Below are positions 25,814-34,201 of a stretch of DNA of 58,586 nt, piece by piece. The position numbers and the translations under genes were made by a program. Every line of letters begins with the position of its first letter. Within the stretch, counting starts at the first letter, position 1. The DNA comes from Rossellomorea aquimaris. Lineage in GTDB: Bacteria; Bacillota; Bacilli; Bacillales; Bacillaceae_B. The notes under the pieces are model-generated. The model was not told the DNA's origin. It searched no databases and saw only the letters and a list, made by a program, of their open reading frames with translations. The DNA lies in the NCBI RefSeq assembly GCF_003315075.1, contig NZ_QNRJ01000021.1:1-58586 (forward strand), in the 5' to 3' direction.

Positions 25814-25909
25814 TCAAATTTTCTTAGTTCTATCCTACCTGCATTTTTGGTAAAGTGTATAATGATGAATGAGAAAGATAGTAGAAAATCGAGTTAGGAG
25901 TCTATACAT

Positions 25910-26980
25910 ATGAATAAACGTATTTTATTTACAGGTGGTGGATCAGCAGGTCACGTTACAGTAAACACGGCACTGATCCCACACTTTGAAAAAGAAGGCT
26001 GGGAGATAACGTATATTGGATCGGAAGACGGAATCGAAAAGGAAATCATAACAGAACAGTTTCCTCATATTCCGTACGAAAGTATTTCAAGCGGAAAGCT
26101 CAGACGATATTTTTCATGGAAAAACTTTTCGGATCCATTCCGGGTGATGAAGGGCGTGTTCGATGCATTAGCTGTCATTCGAAAGACGAAGCCAGACATC
26201 ATCTTTTCAAAAGGGGGATTTGTTTCCGTTCCCGTCGTCATGGCTGCCAAGATGGCAAAGATTCCAGTAGCGATTCATGAATCAGATGTAACGCCGGGAC
26301 TCGCGAACAAATTAGCGGTTCCATTCGCGACCAAAATCTTCACCACTTTTCCTGAAACGGTTCAATCACTTCCAAGTGATAAATCATTATGTGCAGGAGC
26401 GATAATACGTGAAGAGTTGTTTACAGGAGATGCACGGGAAGGAAAACGATTAACCGGGTATTATGAAGATAAGCCTGTATTGATGATCATGGGTGGGAGT
26501 CTTGGTGCCAGAAAAATTAACGAAGCGGTAAGAGGGAATCTGGATGACCTGTTAGCGGATTTCCAAATTTTACACATATGCGGTAAAGGGAATATTGATG
26601 AAACTTATACCCCTCAAGGCTATCGACAATATGAATTCATAAAAGGTGAGCTTCCTCACTATTTAGCGATGACAGATTATGTGATTTCTCGCGCGGGATC
26701 TAATTCGATCTTTGAATTTCTTGCGTTGAAGAAACCAATGTTACTGATCCCCCTATCAAGGGAAGCCAGTCGGGGAGATCAGATCCTTAACGCTAACAGC
26801 TTCGTAAAGCATGGATATGCATTAAAGCTGGAAGAAGAAGAGCTGACAGAAGCAAGCTTCCTCATGAAAGTCAAGGAGTTAAAAGAAAATCGAGATACCT
26901 ATATCCACAGCATGGAAAAAGGTCAAAAAGCATATACCATAAAAGACATGTATGAGGAACTTTCATCTATGTCCCGATAA
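25910..26980 (+). CDS. MurG-type UDP-GlcNAc transferase, stand-alone
   Basis: A 356-residue GT28 glycosyltransferase like MurG, which adds GlcNAc to lipid I on the inner membrane face. Visible motifs are FTGGGSAGHVTVN (GGTGGH-like loop), FSKGGFVSVPVV, HESDVTPGLANK, MGGSLGARKIN and SRAGSNSIFEF. It is not in a division-and-cell-wall cluster, so it is probably a second copy comparable to MurG2 of the B. cereus group; the essential murG would then lie elsewhere. An AGGAG site precedes the ATG. Confidence 0.88.
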   Translation: MNKRILFTGGGSAGHVTVNTALIPHFEKEGWEITYIGSEDGIEKEIITEQFPHIPYESISSGKLRRYFSWKNFSDPFRVMKGVFDALAVIRKTKPDIIFSKGGFVSVPVVMAAKMAKIPVAIHESDVTPGLANKLAVPFATKIFTTFPETVQSLPSDKSLCAGAIIREELFTGDAREGKRLTGYYEDKPVLMIMGGSLGARKINEAVRGNLDDLLADFQILHICGKGNIDETYTPQGYRQYEFIKGELPHYLAMTDYVISRAGSNSIFEFLALKKPMLLIPLSREASRGDQILNANSFVKHGYALKLEEEELTEASFLMKVKELKENRDTYIHSMEKGQKAYTIKDMYEELSSMSR

Positions 26981-27040
26981 CAAGTCATTGTACTCACCTT
27001 TAAGCATATAGTATATAAATGGTTGAAGGGGAGAGGCACG

Positions 27041-27190
27041 ATGGCTTATCAATTTTCAAAAGGATGGTACCTTCAAGAGCTTAAAAAGGCGGGAATCCAT
27101 TATCATCCGCTGGAAAAAAGAAAATTGGAGAACTATAAAACCTATGTCGTAAGAAATTTGTATTTCGAGAAAGTAGCGAAAAAGAAATAA
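27041..27190 (+). CDS. YflJ family protein (DUF2639)
   Basis: A 49-residue basic protein matching the YflJ family: SKGWYLQELKKAGIHYHP, then the KLENYKTYVVRNLYFEK end. Function unknown. GGGGAGAGG stands before the ATG. It follows murG2 by 60 bases and has its own terminator. Confidence 0.8.
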   Translation: MAYQFSKGWYLQELKKAGIHYHPLEKRKLENYKTYVVRNLYFEKVAKKK

Positions 27191-27195
27191 AAGAG

Positions 27196-27265
27196 GGAGC
27201 TGCCTGTAGTTTGTTTATCTTTTGAAAAAGAGATAAAACGTCAACGATCAGCAGCTCCTTTTTTT
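27196..27265 (+). terminator. terminator after yflJ-like gene
   Basis: GGAGCTGC pairs with GCAGCTCC around a 47-base loop containing an inner TTTATCT/AGATAAA stem, followed by seven T residues. Confidence 0.85.
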
Positions 27266-27321
27266 ATGAGCTATAATCTATTTATGTAGGCATAGAGAGG
27301 AATCGTATATGCATAATTAAA

Positions 27322-27355
27322 CAAAAAACCGATTTCCTCATAGGGAAATCGGTTT
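27322..27355 (-). terminator. terminator after the GNAT gene
   Basis: The 12-bp perfect stem AAACCGATTTCC/GGAAATCGGTTT is followed on the minus strand by a TTTTTTG run. Confidence 0.9.
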
Positions 27356-27360
27356 ATATC

Positions 27361-27918
27361 CTAAGCTTCCAAAGCTTGCTCTTCTTCTTGGGATTGTTGA
27401 TGCTGATATAGATAGAGTGTGTATAAGTCTTTAGGGATTTCATATAAATCATATACTTCTTCTTGAGCATTTAATTGTTCGTAAAGAGATTTTCTTGTGT
27501 CATTCGCTTTTATTACATATGGAAGTTTTTCTGCTGCTTTTTGGGAGCGGGTATTCACTTTGCGGATTCTCATGAAGATGGTTTCCATACCCAGTTCAAA
27601 GAAAAGCTCAGCGAAGAAAGCGTCTTTGGCTGGCTGGTTGTATCCTTTTCCATGATAGGGTTTGCCAATCCAGGTTCCCAGGAATCCAGCATTTTCTTGA
27701 ATATCAAATAAGTTTATTGTTCCGATCGGGTTGCCCCATTCGTCCAAAATGGTTCGTGAAATGAGTTCTCCACGTTCCTCAGCTTCAATCGTTTGTTTCG
27801 TTAAGAATAGGAGTTCGTCATAGGAATGAGCTTTTTGACGCACAAAAGGGAAGACATCCGGGTGCACCATCAGGTCATAGAGCTCATGACACTCATGTAA
27901 TTCACGTTTCTTGATCAT
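27361..27918 (-). CDS. GNAT family acetyltransferase (RimJ/RimL-like)
   Basis: A 185-residue acetyltransferase of the RimJ/RimL type. The acetyl-CoA region reads GTWIGKPYHGKGYNQPAKDAFF (GxGxN-like variant), and ETIFMRIRKVNTRSQKAAEKL is the usual strand-helix after it. Substrate unknown; relatives modify amino groups of proteins, antibiotics or aminoacyl-tRNA. The ATG is directly downstream of a hairpin that contains its GGAGGG ribosome site, so translation is probably controlled by the leader at 27919-28061. Confidence 0.85.
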   Translation of the reverse strand: MIKKRELHECHELYDLMVHPDVFPFVRQKAHSYDELLFLTKQTIEAEERGELISRTILDEWGNPIGTINLFDIQENAGFLGTWIGKPYHGKGYNQPAKDAFFAELFFELGMETIFMRIRKVNTRSQKAAEKLPYVIKANDTRKSLYEQLNAQEEVYDLYEIPKDLYTLYLYQHQQSQEEEQALEA

Positions 27919-28061
27919 AGTAGACCCTCCTTGAGGGCAGTCTACTTGCGTACGATCCCACCCTCGAAATTTTTAAATGGTAACTAAAAAATTTCGGGGT
28001 GGGAATCGAACCCACTAAGACCAGTCAGAAACTGGTGGCGCACCTTTTGCCTTCCCTTCAT
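27919..28061 (-). promoter_or_regulatory. tRNA-like structured leader of the GNAT gene
   Basis: On the minus strand this leader has, in order, a tRNA-like half with an anticodon arm (stem ACCAG/CTGGT, loop TTTCTGA, 28020-28036) and a canonical T arm (GTGGG TTCGATT CCCAC, 27999-28015); a 17-bp hairpin in which the T-arm 3' strand and following bases (27986-28003) pair with 27957-27974; and a hairpin at 27919-27946 that encloses GGAGGG. The acceptor stem does not close. A 25-codon frame (28061 to 27984) beginning MKGRQKVRHQ overlaps the first part but lacks a clear ribosome site. A segment GGGTGGGATCGTACG resembles a T-box core. Mutually exclusive pairings are visible; the function is inference. 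Confidence 0.65.
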
Positions 28062-28192
28062 TACAATCACTCTATAAAGCGTTTTTAGAATAATGTAACC
28101 GGAAATATATTATCCATTTGTATCATATACGAAATTTCTCAAAAAGGAAATAGGCAAAATGCTAAATTTTGATGAAAATTTTTAACAAATTT

Positions 28193-29323
28193 CTACACGT
28201 TTTGATAAGCGATTTCTCCATTCACCATCGTAATGATGGGCTTCGCCATAAAATGAAATGGATGGTGACTCCAAAGGACTAAATCCGCATCCTTGTTCAT
28301 CTCGATACTACCGATCCGGTCAGATACACCAAGGTTTCTTGCGGGTAGGATGGTAATGCCTTCAAGAGCTTTATGTTCTGCCAAACCTTCACGTACAGCT
28401 ATAGCCGCACACATATTTAAGTATTGAATGGGAGTGTACGGGTGATCTGTCGTGATGGATACTTCGACACCGGCTTCTGTCAATTTTTGATAGGTGATCC
28501 AGCTTTTGTTTTTAAGCTCTACTTTCGATCTTCTCGTGAAGGTGGGACCTACCGAAACCTTTAAATTCCTACCGAGAAATTCCTCAGAGATGAGATGTCC
28601 TTCTGTACAATGTTCGATTCGTAAATCCAAATTGAATTCGTCGGCAAACCGGACCGCAGACAGGATATCATCTGCACGGTGCGCATGTATCCGAACCGGA
28701 ATTTCACGTTTTAAAGCGGATACTAAAGGTGCAACCCTCAGCTCTTCGGGTTGATCGCAATATTTAGCTGAGAAAAAGGCTTCTCTAAGCATACCCATAA
28801 TGCCCATTCTAGTAATGGAATCATTGTTGCCAGTGCTGTGAATCCGCTTCGGGTTCTCCCCCAGGGCAATTTTCAATCCGGAGGTTTCTTTAATGATCAT
28901 AGAACGAATCGTTGAGCCATGGGTTTTGATCACAGCAGTCGTACCACCGATGACATTTGCGCTCCCCGGCATGACATTAACCGTTGTGACACCGTACTTC
29001 AGAGCATCTTTAAAACCGGGATCCAATGGATACACGCCGTCAAAAGCCCGGATATGAGGCGTCATGGGCTCGATGGTTTCATTGGCATCATTACCTGCCC
29101 ACCCTGTACCTTCGTCATATAACCCCAGGTGGGTATGGGAGTCGATGAAGCCGGGGAAGAGAAATTTCCCCTGGCAATCATACACTGAAGCCTCGGGGGA
29201 TGGCTCTACGCTATGTGAGTATATCTGTTTGATTTTTCCGTCTTTTATAAGTACAGAGCCATTTTGAATGGGCTTTGATGTGATGGGGTATATGGTTGCG
29301 TTCTTTAATAGTATGGAATTCAT
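28193..29323 (-). CDS. amidohydrolase, imidazolonepropionase-like
   Basis: A 376-residue metal-dependent amidohydrolase. Metal ligands are seen in DSHTHLG (about residue 61), RIHAHRADD, IEHCTEGH and TTDHPYTP; an outer beta domain is formed by N- and C-terminal segments (LFPGFID, NKDADLVLW). The substrate cannot be read from the sequence; relatives act on cyclic amides or peptides in the cytosol. AAAGGA stands before the ATG. It follows the DedA-UppP pair on the same strand after 63 bases. Confidence 0.85.
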   Translation of the reverse strand: MNSILLKNATIYPITSKPIQNGSVLIKDGKIKQIYSHSVEPSPEASVYDCQGKFLFPGFIDSHTHLGLYDEGTGWAGNDANETIEPMTPHIRAFDGVYPLDPGFKDALKYGVTTVNVMPGSANVIGGTTAVIKTHGSTIRSMIIKETSGLKIALGENPKRIHSTGNNDSITRMGIMGMLREAFFSAKYCDQPEELRVAPLVSALKREIPVRIHAHRADDILSAVRFADEFNLDLRIEHCTEGHLISEEFLGRNLKVSVGPTFTRRSKVELKNKSWITYQKLTEAGVEVSITTDHPYTPIQYLNMCAAIAVREGLAEHKALEGITILPARNLGVSDRIGSIEMNKDADLVLWSHHPFHFMAKPIITMVNGEIAYQNV

Positions 29324-29386
29324 AGTTAATCCTTTCGTGGGTCTTGTTTCCTTCTTATTTTAAACAATTTCATGGAAAAAAAGAAG

Positions 29387-29986
29387 TCATTCCTTCCTTT
29401 TGTTTCTCCAATTGGAAAAAAACAGATAGAGAAATGTTCCTAACACCGCAATGAAACTTAAAGGCTTTATATAACGTACTCCGATTACTTCTATATGCTC
29501 CCAATGAGTACCCAGCTCCATCCCGATGACAATAAACAATAATGTCCAGGGAAGCATGGCTGCAAAGGTATAAAGACTAAAAGTAGATAGAGGCATGCGG
29601 GTGATGCCCGCCGGAATACTGATGGCGTGACGGACAATCGGAATAAATCGAGCGGTGAAAATGACGATGGTACCATGTTGATCAAACCATTTTTCAGCAG
29701 CGTTCAAATGCTTTTGCTGAATAAGAAGATACTTTCCATATTTTTCGAAGAAGGGGCGGCCACCATAATAGCCAAGCCAATAAAGAAATAGTTGTGCAAT
29801 AGTGCCTCCGATGACCCCGCTAAGGAAAGCTCCAATGAAGGTTATCTTACCGGCATTCACCATAAAGCCTGCATAGCTCAATACAAGCTCGCTTGGAATC
29901 ACTTCTATCATGAGTGCAAGTGCGATTCCTGTGTAACCCCAATCAGTTAATTGTGTCAGGATGTGTACAATCGTTTCATGGTTCAT
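29387..29986 (-). CDS. DedA family membrane protein, UptA/YngC-like
   Basis: A 199-residue protein with four to five membrane helices and the DedA signature FLSGVIGGTIAQLFLYWLGY, GRPFFEKYGKY and ARFIPIVRHAISIPAG (the re-entrant arginine motif). B. subtilis UptA (YngC), of nearly the same length, returns undecaprenyl phosphate across the membrane, and this protein lies ten bases downstream of uppP, which supports that role here. TAGGAGG precedes the ATG. Confidence 0.85.
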   Translation of the reverse strand: MNHETIVHILTQLTDWGYTGIALALMIEVIPSELVLSYAGFMVNAGKITFIGAFLSGVIGGTIAQLFLYWLGYYGGRPFFEKYGKYLLIQQKHLNAAEKWFDQHGTIVIFTARFIPIVRHAISIPAGITRMPLSTFSLYTFAAMLPWTLLFIVIGMELGTHWEHIEVIGVRYIKPLSFIAVLGTFLYLFFSNWRNKRKE

Positions 29987-29996
29987 CGAGTTCCTC

Positions 29997-30782
29997 CTAC
30001 ATGATTCCTGAATATTGAAGAAAGAGAATCAAGAGCCCTAACGCCCACACGTAGTAAGAGAAAATTTTCAGCGAGTGCTTTTTCAAGAAATTCACCATCG
30101 TAAGGATGGCGAAGTATCCGAACACTGCGGCACTTACTGTTCCGATGGCTAAACTTGAAAAAGAAATCGCTTCAACAGTTCCCCCTATCATTTCTCTTCC
30201 TTGAAGCACGATCCCACCGAGAATGGCAGGGGTAGAGAGAAGAAAGGAAAAATAAGCCGCCGTTTCCCTGTCCAGTTTCCTGAATAAACCTGCCGCAATG
30301 GTTAAGCCTGACCTTGATAATGCGGGGAATATGGCTGCTGCTTGAAAGCTCCCGATTACCACTGCATCAGTGTAAGAAAGATCATCAAGTTTTTTATAGC
30401 CATTTTTCACTCCATCTGCAACATACATAATACATCCCGTTGCAAGAAACTCCCATCCGATGGTGGTACCCGACTTTGAGATTGAGTCGAAGAAATCTTC
30501 GAACAAAAAACCAACGATTACAGCCGGGATCGTTCCAATAATGAGAATCCACGATAATTTACTAAAGGGGTGCCTTAGCATGTAAAGAAGTTCCTTTTGA
30601 TACACAACGAGAACAGCGATCAAGGTTCCGATATGAAGCATTGTATCCAAGAAAAGTCCAGCTTCCTCCAAGCCAAAGCTAAGCCTCCCCAGATAAAGGT
30701 GACCTGTGCTTGAAATTGGAAGGAACTCAGTTAAACCTTGTATGATTCCCAGAATAAAGGCTTCAAATTTATTCAAATCCAC
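29997..30782 (-). CDS. uppP: undecaprenyl-diphosphatase UppP (BacA)
   Basis: A 261-residue membrane phosphatase with about eight helices. Signature segments are GIIQGLTEFLPISSTGHL (about residue 12) and FPALSRSGLTIAAGL (about residue 168), which hold the catalytic Glu and Arg. It removes one phosphate from undecaprenyl diphosphate on the outer face, recycling the cell-wall carrier and giving some bacitracin tolerance. The second of two adjacent GTG codons (30782) has better spacing from AAAGG than the first. Confidence 0.92.
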   Translation of the reverse strand: MDLNKFEAFILGIIQGLTEFLPISSTGHLYLGRLSFGLEEAGLFLDTMLHIGTLIAVLVVYQKELLYMLRHPFSKLSWILIIGTIPAVIVGFLFEDFFDSISKSGTTIGWEFLATGCIMYVADGVKNGYKKLDDLSYTDAVVIGSFQAAAIFPALSRSGLTIAAGLFRKLDRETAAYFSFLLSTPAILGGIVLQGREMIGGTVEAISFSSLAIGTVSAAVFGYFAILTMVNFLKKHSLKIFSYYVWALGLLILFLQYSGIM

Positions 30783-31018
30783 CACTACCTTTCTGCAAGT
30801 CCACTAAGGACAAACTCCTCTATTTAACATATATTCCATCCTTTCACGTTTCATGAGGACTGTCCTGAAGTTTGATGAATTTCTCTTTATGGGGTTTCAA
30901 AAAAATACGGGATAAGATGAAACTTTCTGACTGAATGCACGTAAGTATAGAGGAGGATAGAATCAAACTGACTGTTTACTCTATTTTAGGGTGAGCGGTG
31001 AAGAGGAGGAATTTCAAT

Positions 31019-31342
31019 ATGCCGACAAAAGATGAAAGAATGATGGCTGCTCTTATTTATATATTAAGCTTCTTCACAGCATTCATTGGACCATTGATCA
31101 TCTGGCTTATCAAGAAGGATGAATCGGAGTTTGTGGACTATCATGGAAAGGAATATTTCAACTTTCTCATTTCATATGCCGTTTATGGTTTGGTAAGCAC
31201 CATTTTGATGGTGGTGCTGATTGGATTTGTTCTGGCTCCGGTCGTGGGGGTCCTGGCCTTGATCTTTACGATATTGGGAGCGATCAGAGCCTATGAGGGA
31301 GAGCATTATAGAATTCCGACGGTCTTTCGTTTACTTAAATAG
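31019..31342 (+). CDS. DUF4870 family membrane protein
   Basis: A 107-residue protein with three membrane helices and the typical DUF4870 pattern: DERMMAALIYILSFFTAFIG, IIWLIKKDES, VDYHGKEYFNF and the GAIRAYEGEHYRIP end. Function unknown. The ATG at 31019 follows GAGGAGG; a GTG at 30998 precedes the ribosome site and is rejected. A terminator follows. Confidence 0.87.
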   Translation: MPTKDERMMAALIYILSFFTAFIGPLIIWLIKKDESEFVDYHGKEYFNFLISYAVYGLVSTILMVVLIGFVLAPVVGVLALIFTILGAIRAYEGEHYRIPTVFRLLK

Positions 31343-31349
31343 CAGCTGG

Positions 31350-31379
31350 GAACCCATGAGCATTCATGGGTTCTTTTTT
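31350..31379 (+). terminator. terminator after DUF4870 gene
   Basis: GAACCCATGA and TTCATGGGTTC form the stem, followed by TTTTTT. Confidence 0.9.
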
Positions 31380-31495
31380 CTGGTTCATTGAAGAGCATTT
31401 TAGAAATAATGTGTTGACAAAGATATCGGAATATTGATAGTTTTATGAAAATATCTTACTGTTTTTAGGTTTGTCCCCGAAAGGAGCATGTCCAT

Positions 31496-32487
31496 ATGAC
31501 GAGGGTGGATAATAAAGAGAGAGTGCTTAGGTTGATGGGTATTTTGAGTGAAGAAACGGATGAGGACCATGAGTTGAGTCTGGATGATATTATTCTCGTT
31601 TTAAGCAGATGTTTGGCCCGGACGTAAAATTAAACAAGAATTCATTAAAAGATGACCTTGAGCATCTTATCAGAAATAATTTCGATGTCACCATAAACCA
31701 GGAAAAAGAAGGGCTGCCTAAATATTATAGTCATCAGTATCGCCTGTTCGAGCTATATGAACTTCGCATGCTCATTGATGCAGTCGTTTCGGCCAAATTT
31801 ATATCCAAGAAGGAAACGAGGCAGCTGACAGGAAAAATAAAGCGGCTCACAAGTCTTCATCAAGGTAAAAAGCTGCATAATGAAATACAAATCGATTCCT
31901 CCATTAAAAGTGAAAGTCCCTATATTCGCCTCGCTATCCATGATATTCATGAAGCAATCGCAGAACGTAGAATGATTACGTTCCAATATGGTCGATACGA
32001 TGTGAGGAAACAGTTTAACTTGAGTCATGACGGAAAGCTTTATAAAGTGAAGCCCTATGCCCTTGCATGGGCAAATGATTTCTACTATCTCATTGCCTAT
32101 TATTTTGAAGCAGACGAAATTCGCCACTACCGGGTTGATCGACTAAGGAATGTAGAACCCCTTTCAGAAACCTTTCCATACGAACCATTTGATGTATCTA
32201 AGTATGTACAATCCACCTTTCATATGTTTGCAGGTGATGAAGAATGGATAAAAGTTTCGTTTCAAAATCACCTCATCAATGTGATCATCGATAAGTTCGG
32301 AAAGGATGTAGACATACAAAGAAACGGTGAAAACCATTTTATTCTCACAACAAAAGCCCGTGTCAGTACCGGCCTGGTAAACTGGATCTTAAATTTTGGA
32401 AGCCAGGCGAGAGTCATATCTCCTCCTTCTCTAGTGGACACCGTTAAAACGGAGGTGACTAAGCTGTATTCCTTATATCAGCATTAA
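31496..32487 (+). pseudogene. WYL-domain transcriptional regulator, frameshifted
   Basis: Two frames make up one protein. The first (31496-31627) encodes the start of an HTH domain, TRVDNKERVLRLMGILSEET and LSLDDIILVL, with AAAGGAGC upstream. The second (from 31609) continues MFGPDVKLNKNSLKDDLEHL and the rest of the protein, including the WYL domain (MITFQYGR, YKVKPYALAW, FYYLIAYYFEADEIRHYRVDR). One base is missing near 31600-31606, where TTTTAAGCAG would have to read TTTTAAAGCAG to join VL to KQMFGPD. It is a broken gene, a sequencing error at a short A run, or a programmed frameshift. Confidence 0.85.
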
Positions 32488-32489
32488 AG

Positions 32490-32530
32490 AAGCGCTGAAC
32501 CTCATTGCATGGGGCTCAGTGCTTTTTATT
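32490..32530 (+). terminator. terminator after the WYL gene
   Basis: AGCGCTGA pairs with TCAGTGCT around a CC/GG inner pair, followed by TTTTATT. Confidence 0.75.
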
Positions 32531-32594
32531 GTTTCAGAAACTTATTTACGCTCTTTTCCCAAAGATTCTTGTTTTTAATATGAGTTCTGCAAGG

Positions 32595-32760
32595 CTCTGT
32601 CAATTAGTGTGTGCTGGATGGTGAGGGGAACTGCTTCGCTTGCAGCTAGCGTTCGGCCGAGCCTCCTCAGCTTAGCCGAACGGGGTCTCGGCACGACCGT
32701 ACTTCCGCAGGAGTCTGCGCAGTTCCCCTCACCATCTTAAATAGTATTTTCATGACAGAG
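32595..32760. repeat. repeat A, copy 1 (GC-rich inverted repeat element)
   Basis: Outer inverted ends CTCTGTCA/TGACAGAG enclose long inner inverted ends GATGGTGAGGGGAACTGC (32617) and its complement (ending 32736). The centre holds GAGCCTCCTC and GGGGTCTC. GC content is far above the surroundings. A second, inverted copy lies at 35782-35941, and the homology extends into both flanks, so this is one end of a larger composite repeat. No coding capacity. It behaves like a non-autonomous mobile or structured intergenic repeat. Confidence 0.85.
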
Positions 32761-32898
32761 CTTCAAGGTGTGCAAGAAAACAATGTAACGAGAAAAAAGT
32801 AATCCTTCTCCCTAAAAATGAAATTCCATCTCTTTAATGAGATTGCTTGCTAAAATCCTTGTTTTTATTGTTTTCCATTAAGGATACATGCTCAGAAA

Positions 32899-33024
32899 GT
32901 TGATTGGAGTGGAAGGATGCTCGACTCCTGCGGGAATAGCTGGACAGGTGAGACCCCGGAGGCGCAGCCGAGGAGGCTCACCGCCAGCCCCGCGGAAAGC
33001 GAGCATCCTGTAGCGGAAATCAAC
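32899..33024. repeat. repeat B, copy 1 (GTTGATT...AATCAAC element)
   Basis: A 126-bp element bounded by GTTGATT and AATCAAC, with inner arms GGATGCTCG/CGAGCATCC and a GC-rich centre holding GTGAGACCCC and GAGGAGGCTCACC, the complement of the core seen in repeats A and C. It sits inside the flank of repeat A copy 1 and is absent from the matching place in copy 2 (near 35685), which suggests insertion or loss. Confidence 0.85.
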
Positions 33025-33409
33025 TCTTACTTTCTCCTCTACAATAGCAACAGACTTTACGAATAGAGCCTTAAAAATAGACAAAAAGAAGACAAAAGCT
33101 TCAGCAAAACTTTTGTCTCCAAAGAAAAGAAATTAGAATGGGTCTTACATAATAAAGATTTAAACAAAAAGAAAGCTACCCCACTTTCTTTTTGTTTAGG
33201 AGTGATAAATCCTTATTCATAAGCAAGATTTATTGTAACGGGTGAAAAGGTGAACCCCATTAGAGCAAGATTAAAATTTGATGAGAAAATCATTTTCCCC
33301 CTTCATTCTCCACTACTCTATCAGAAAAGCATCCTGATACAATGTATGATATGATAAATAAGAATTCAGAATGTTACAATTCATTTTCAGTGGATGAAAG
33401 GATGGAAAA
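33025..33409. other. gene-free stretch with two hairpins
   Basis: No gene is visible. A flank of the composite repeat runs to about 33072. Then come a stem AGACAAAAG/CTTTTGTCT (33090-33118) and a 14-bp perfect stem AAACAAAAAGAAAG/CTTTCTTTTTGTTT (33162-33197). They look like terminators, yet no gene ends nearby, so a small RNA or decayed gene is possible. The upstream region of pxpA fills the remainder. Confidence 0.5.
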
Positions 33410-34135
33410 ATGAAAATCGATTTAAACTGTGATTTAGGAGAAAGTTTTGGTACATATACAATTGGACAAGATGAAGAAATGATGAAATTCGTTTCCTCCG
33501 TCAATGTCGCTTGCGGATTCCATGCAGGAGATCCCCTCGTAATGAAACAAACAGTCACAAATGCATTAAGTCACAATCTAAAGATTGGTGCTCACCCTGG
33601 ATTACCTGACCTACAAGGGTTCGGAAGAAGAATGCTACATATCACTCCTGAAGAAGCATATGCCCTTGTACAATATCAAACTGGCGCCCTTCTCGCTTTC
33701 GTCAAGGCACAGGGAGGCAAGTTGTCACATGTAAAGCCTCATGGTGCCCTCTATAATATGGCTGCGAAGGATTCCGAACTGGCTGCATCGATTGCTGAAG
33801 CAGTATACGACCTTGACCCTGAGTTAACATTGTTCGGCCTATCTCAAAGTGAGCTGACAAAAGCAGGAGAGGAAATCGGGTTGCATGTTGCTCATGAAGT
33901 ATTCGCCGATCGAACTTATCAACCTGATGGTTCACTAACTCCCCGTTCCCTTCCCAATGCCGTACTTCATGATGAAAATGAAGTCGAAAAGCAAGTCTTA
34001 CGAATGGTGGAGAAACAAGAAGTAGTTTCAACAGATGGTGAGGTTTTATCAATTAAAGCGGATACCATTTGTCTTCATGGAGATAACATGGCTGCTTTAA
34101 ACCTTGCTAAGAGATTATATGAAAAGTTAAGTTGA
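33410..34135 (+). CDS. pxpA: 5-oxoprolinase subunit A (LamB/YcsF family)
   Basis: A 241-residue protein of the LamB/YcsF family: [11 protein letters not shown] at the start, [36 protein letters not shown], and CLHGDN at the end. PxpA works with PxpB and PxpC to open 5-oxoproline with ATP. Here no pxpB or pxpC gene lies beside it, unlike many relatives, so the partners must be elsewhere or missing. It has its own terminator. Confidence 0.92.
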   Translation: MKIDLNCDLGESFGTYTIGQDEEMMKFVSSVNVACGFHAGDPLVMKQTVTNALSHNLKIGAHPGLPDLQGFGRRMLHITPEEAYALVQYQTGALLAFVKAQGGKLSHVKPHGALYNMAAKDSELAASIAEAVYDLDPELTLFGLSQSELTKAGEEIGLHVAHEVFADRTYQPDGSLTPRSLPNAVLHDENEVEKQVLRMVEKQEVVSTDGEVLSIKADTICLHGDNMAALNLAKRLYEKLS

Positions 34136-34142
34136 ATCATTT

Positions 34143-34168
34143 AAGGGCTATATTTAGCCCTTATTCTA
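34143..34168 (+). terminator. terminator after pxpA
   Basis: AAGGGCT and AGCCCTT pair with a six-base loop, followed by ATTCTAT. Confidence 0.65.
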
Positions 34169-34201
34169 TGGAGAATGTATAGAAGATAGGAGCAGTCTCT
34201 A

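Noticed and set aside
27919..28061. Complete tRNA-Arg gene
   Set aside because: The anticodon and T arms are good, but only three acceptor pairs form, the D arm is poor and there is no CCA end.
32595..33024. CRISPR array from the repeated GC-rich segments
   Set aside because: The segments are different in length and not regularly spaced, and no cas gene is present.
32878..33084. Minus-strand frame through repeat B as a gene
   Set aside because: It lies wholly within the repeat and its flank and has no ribosome site or family resemblance.
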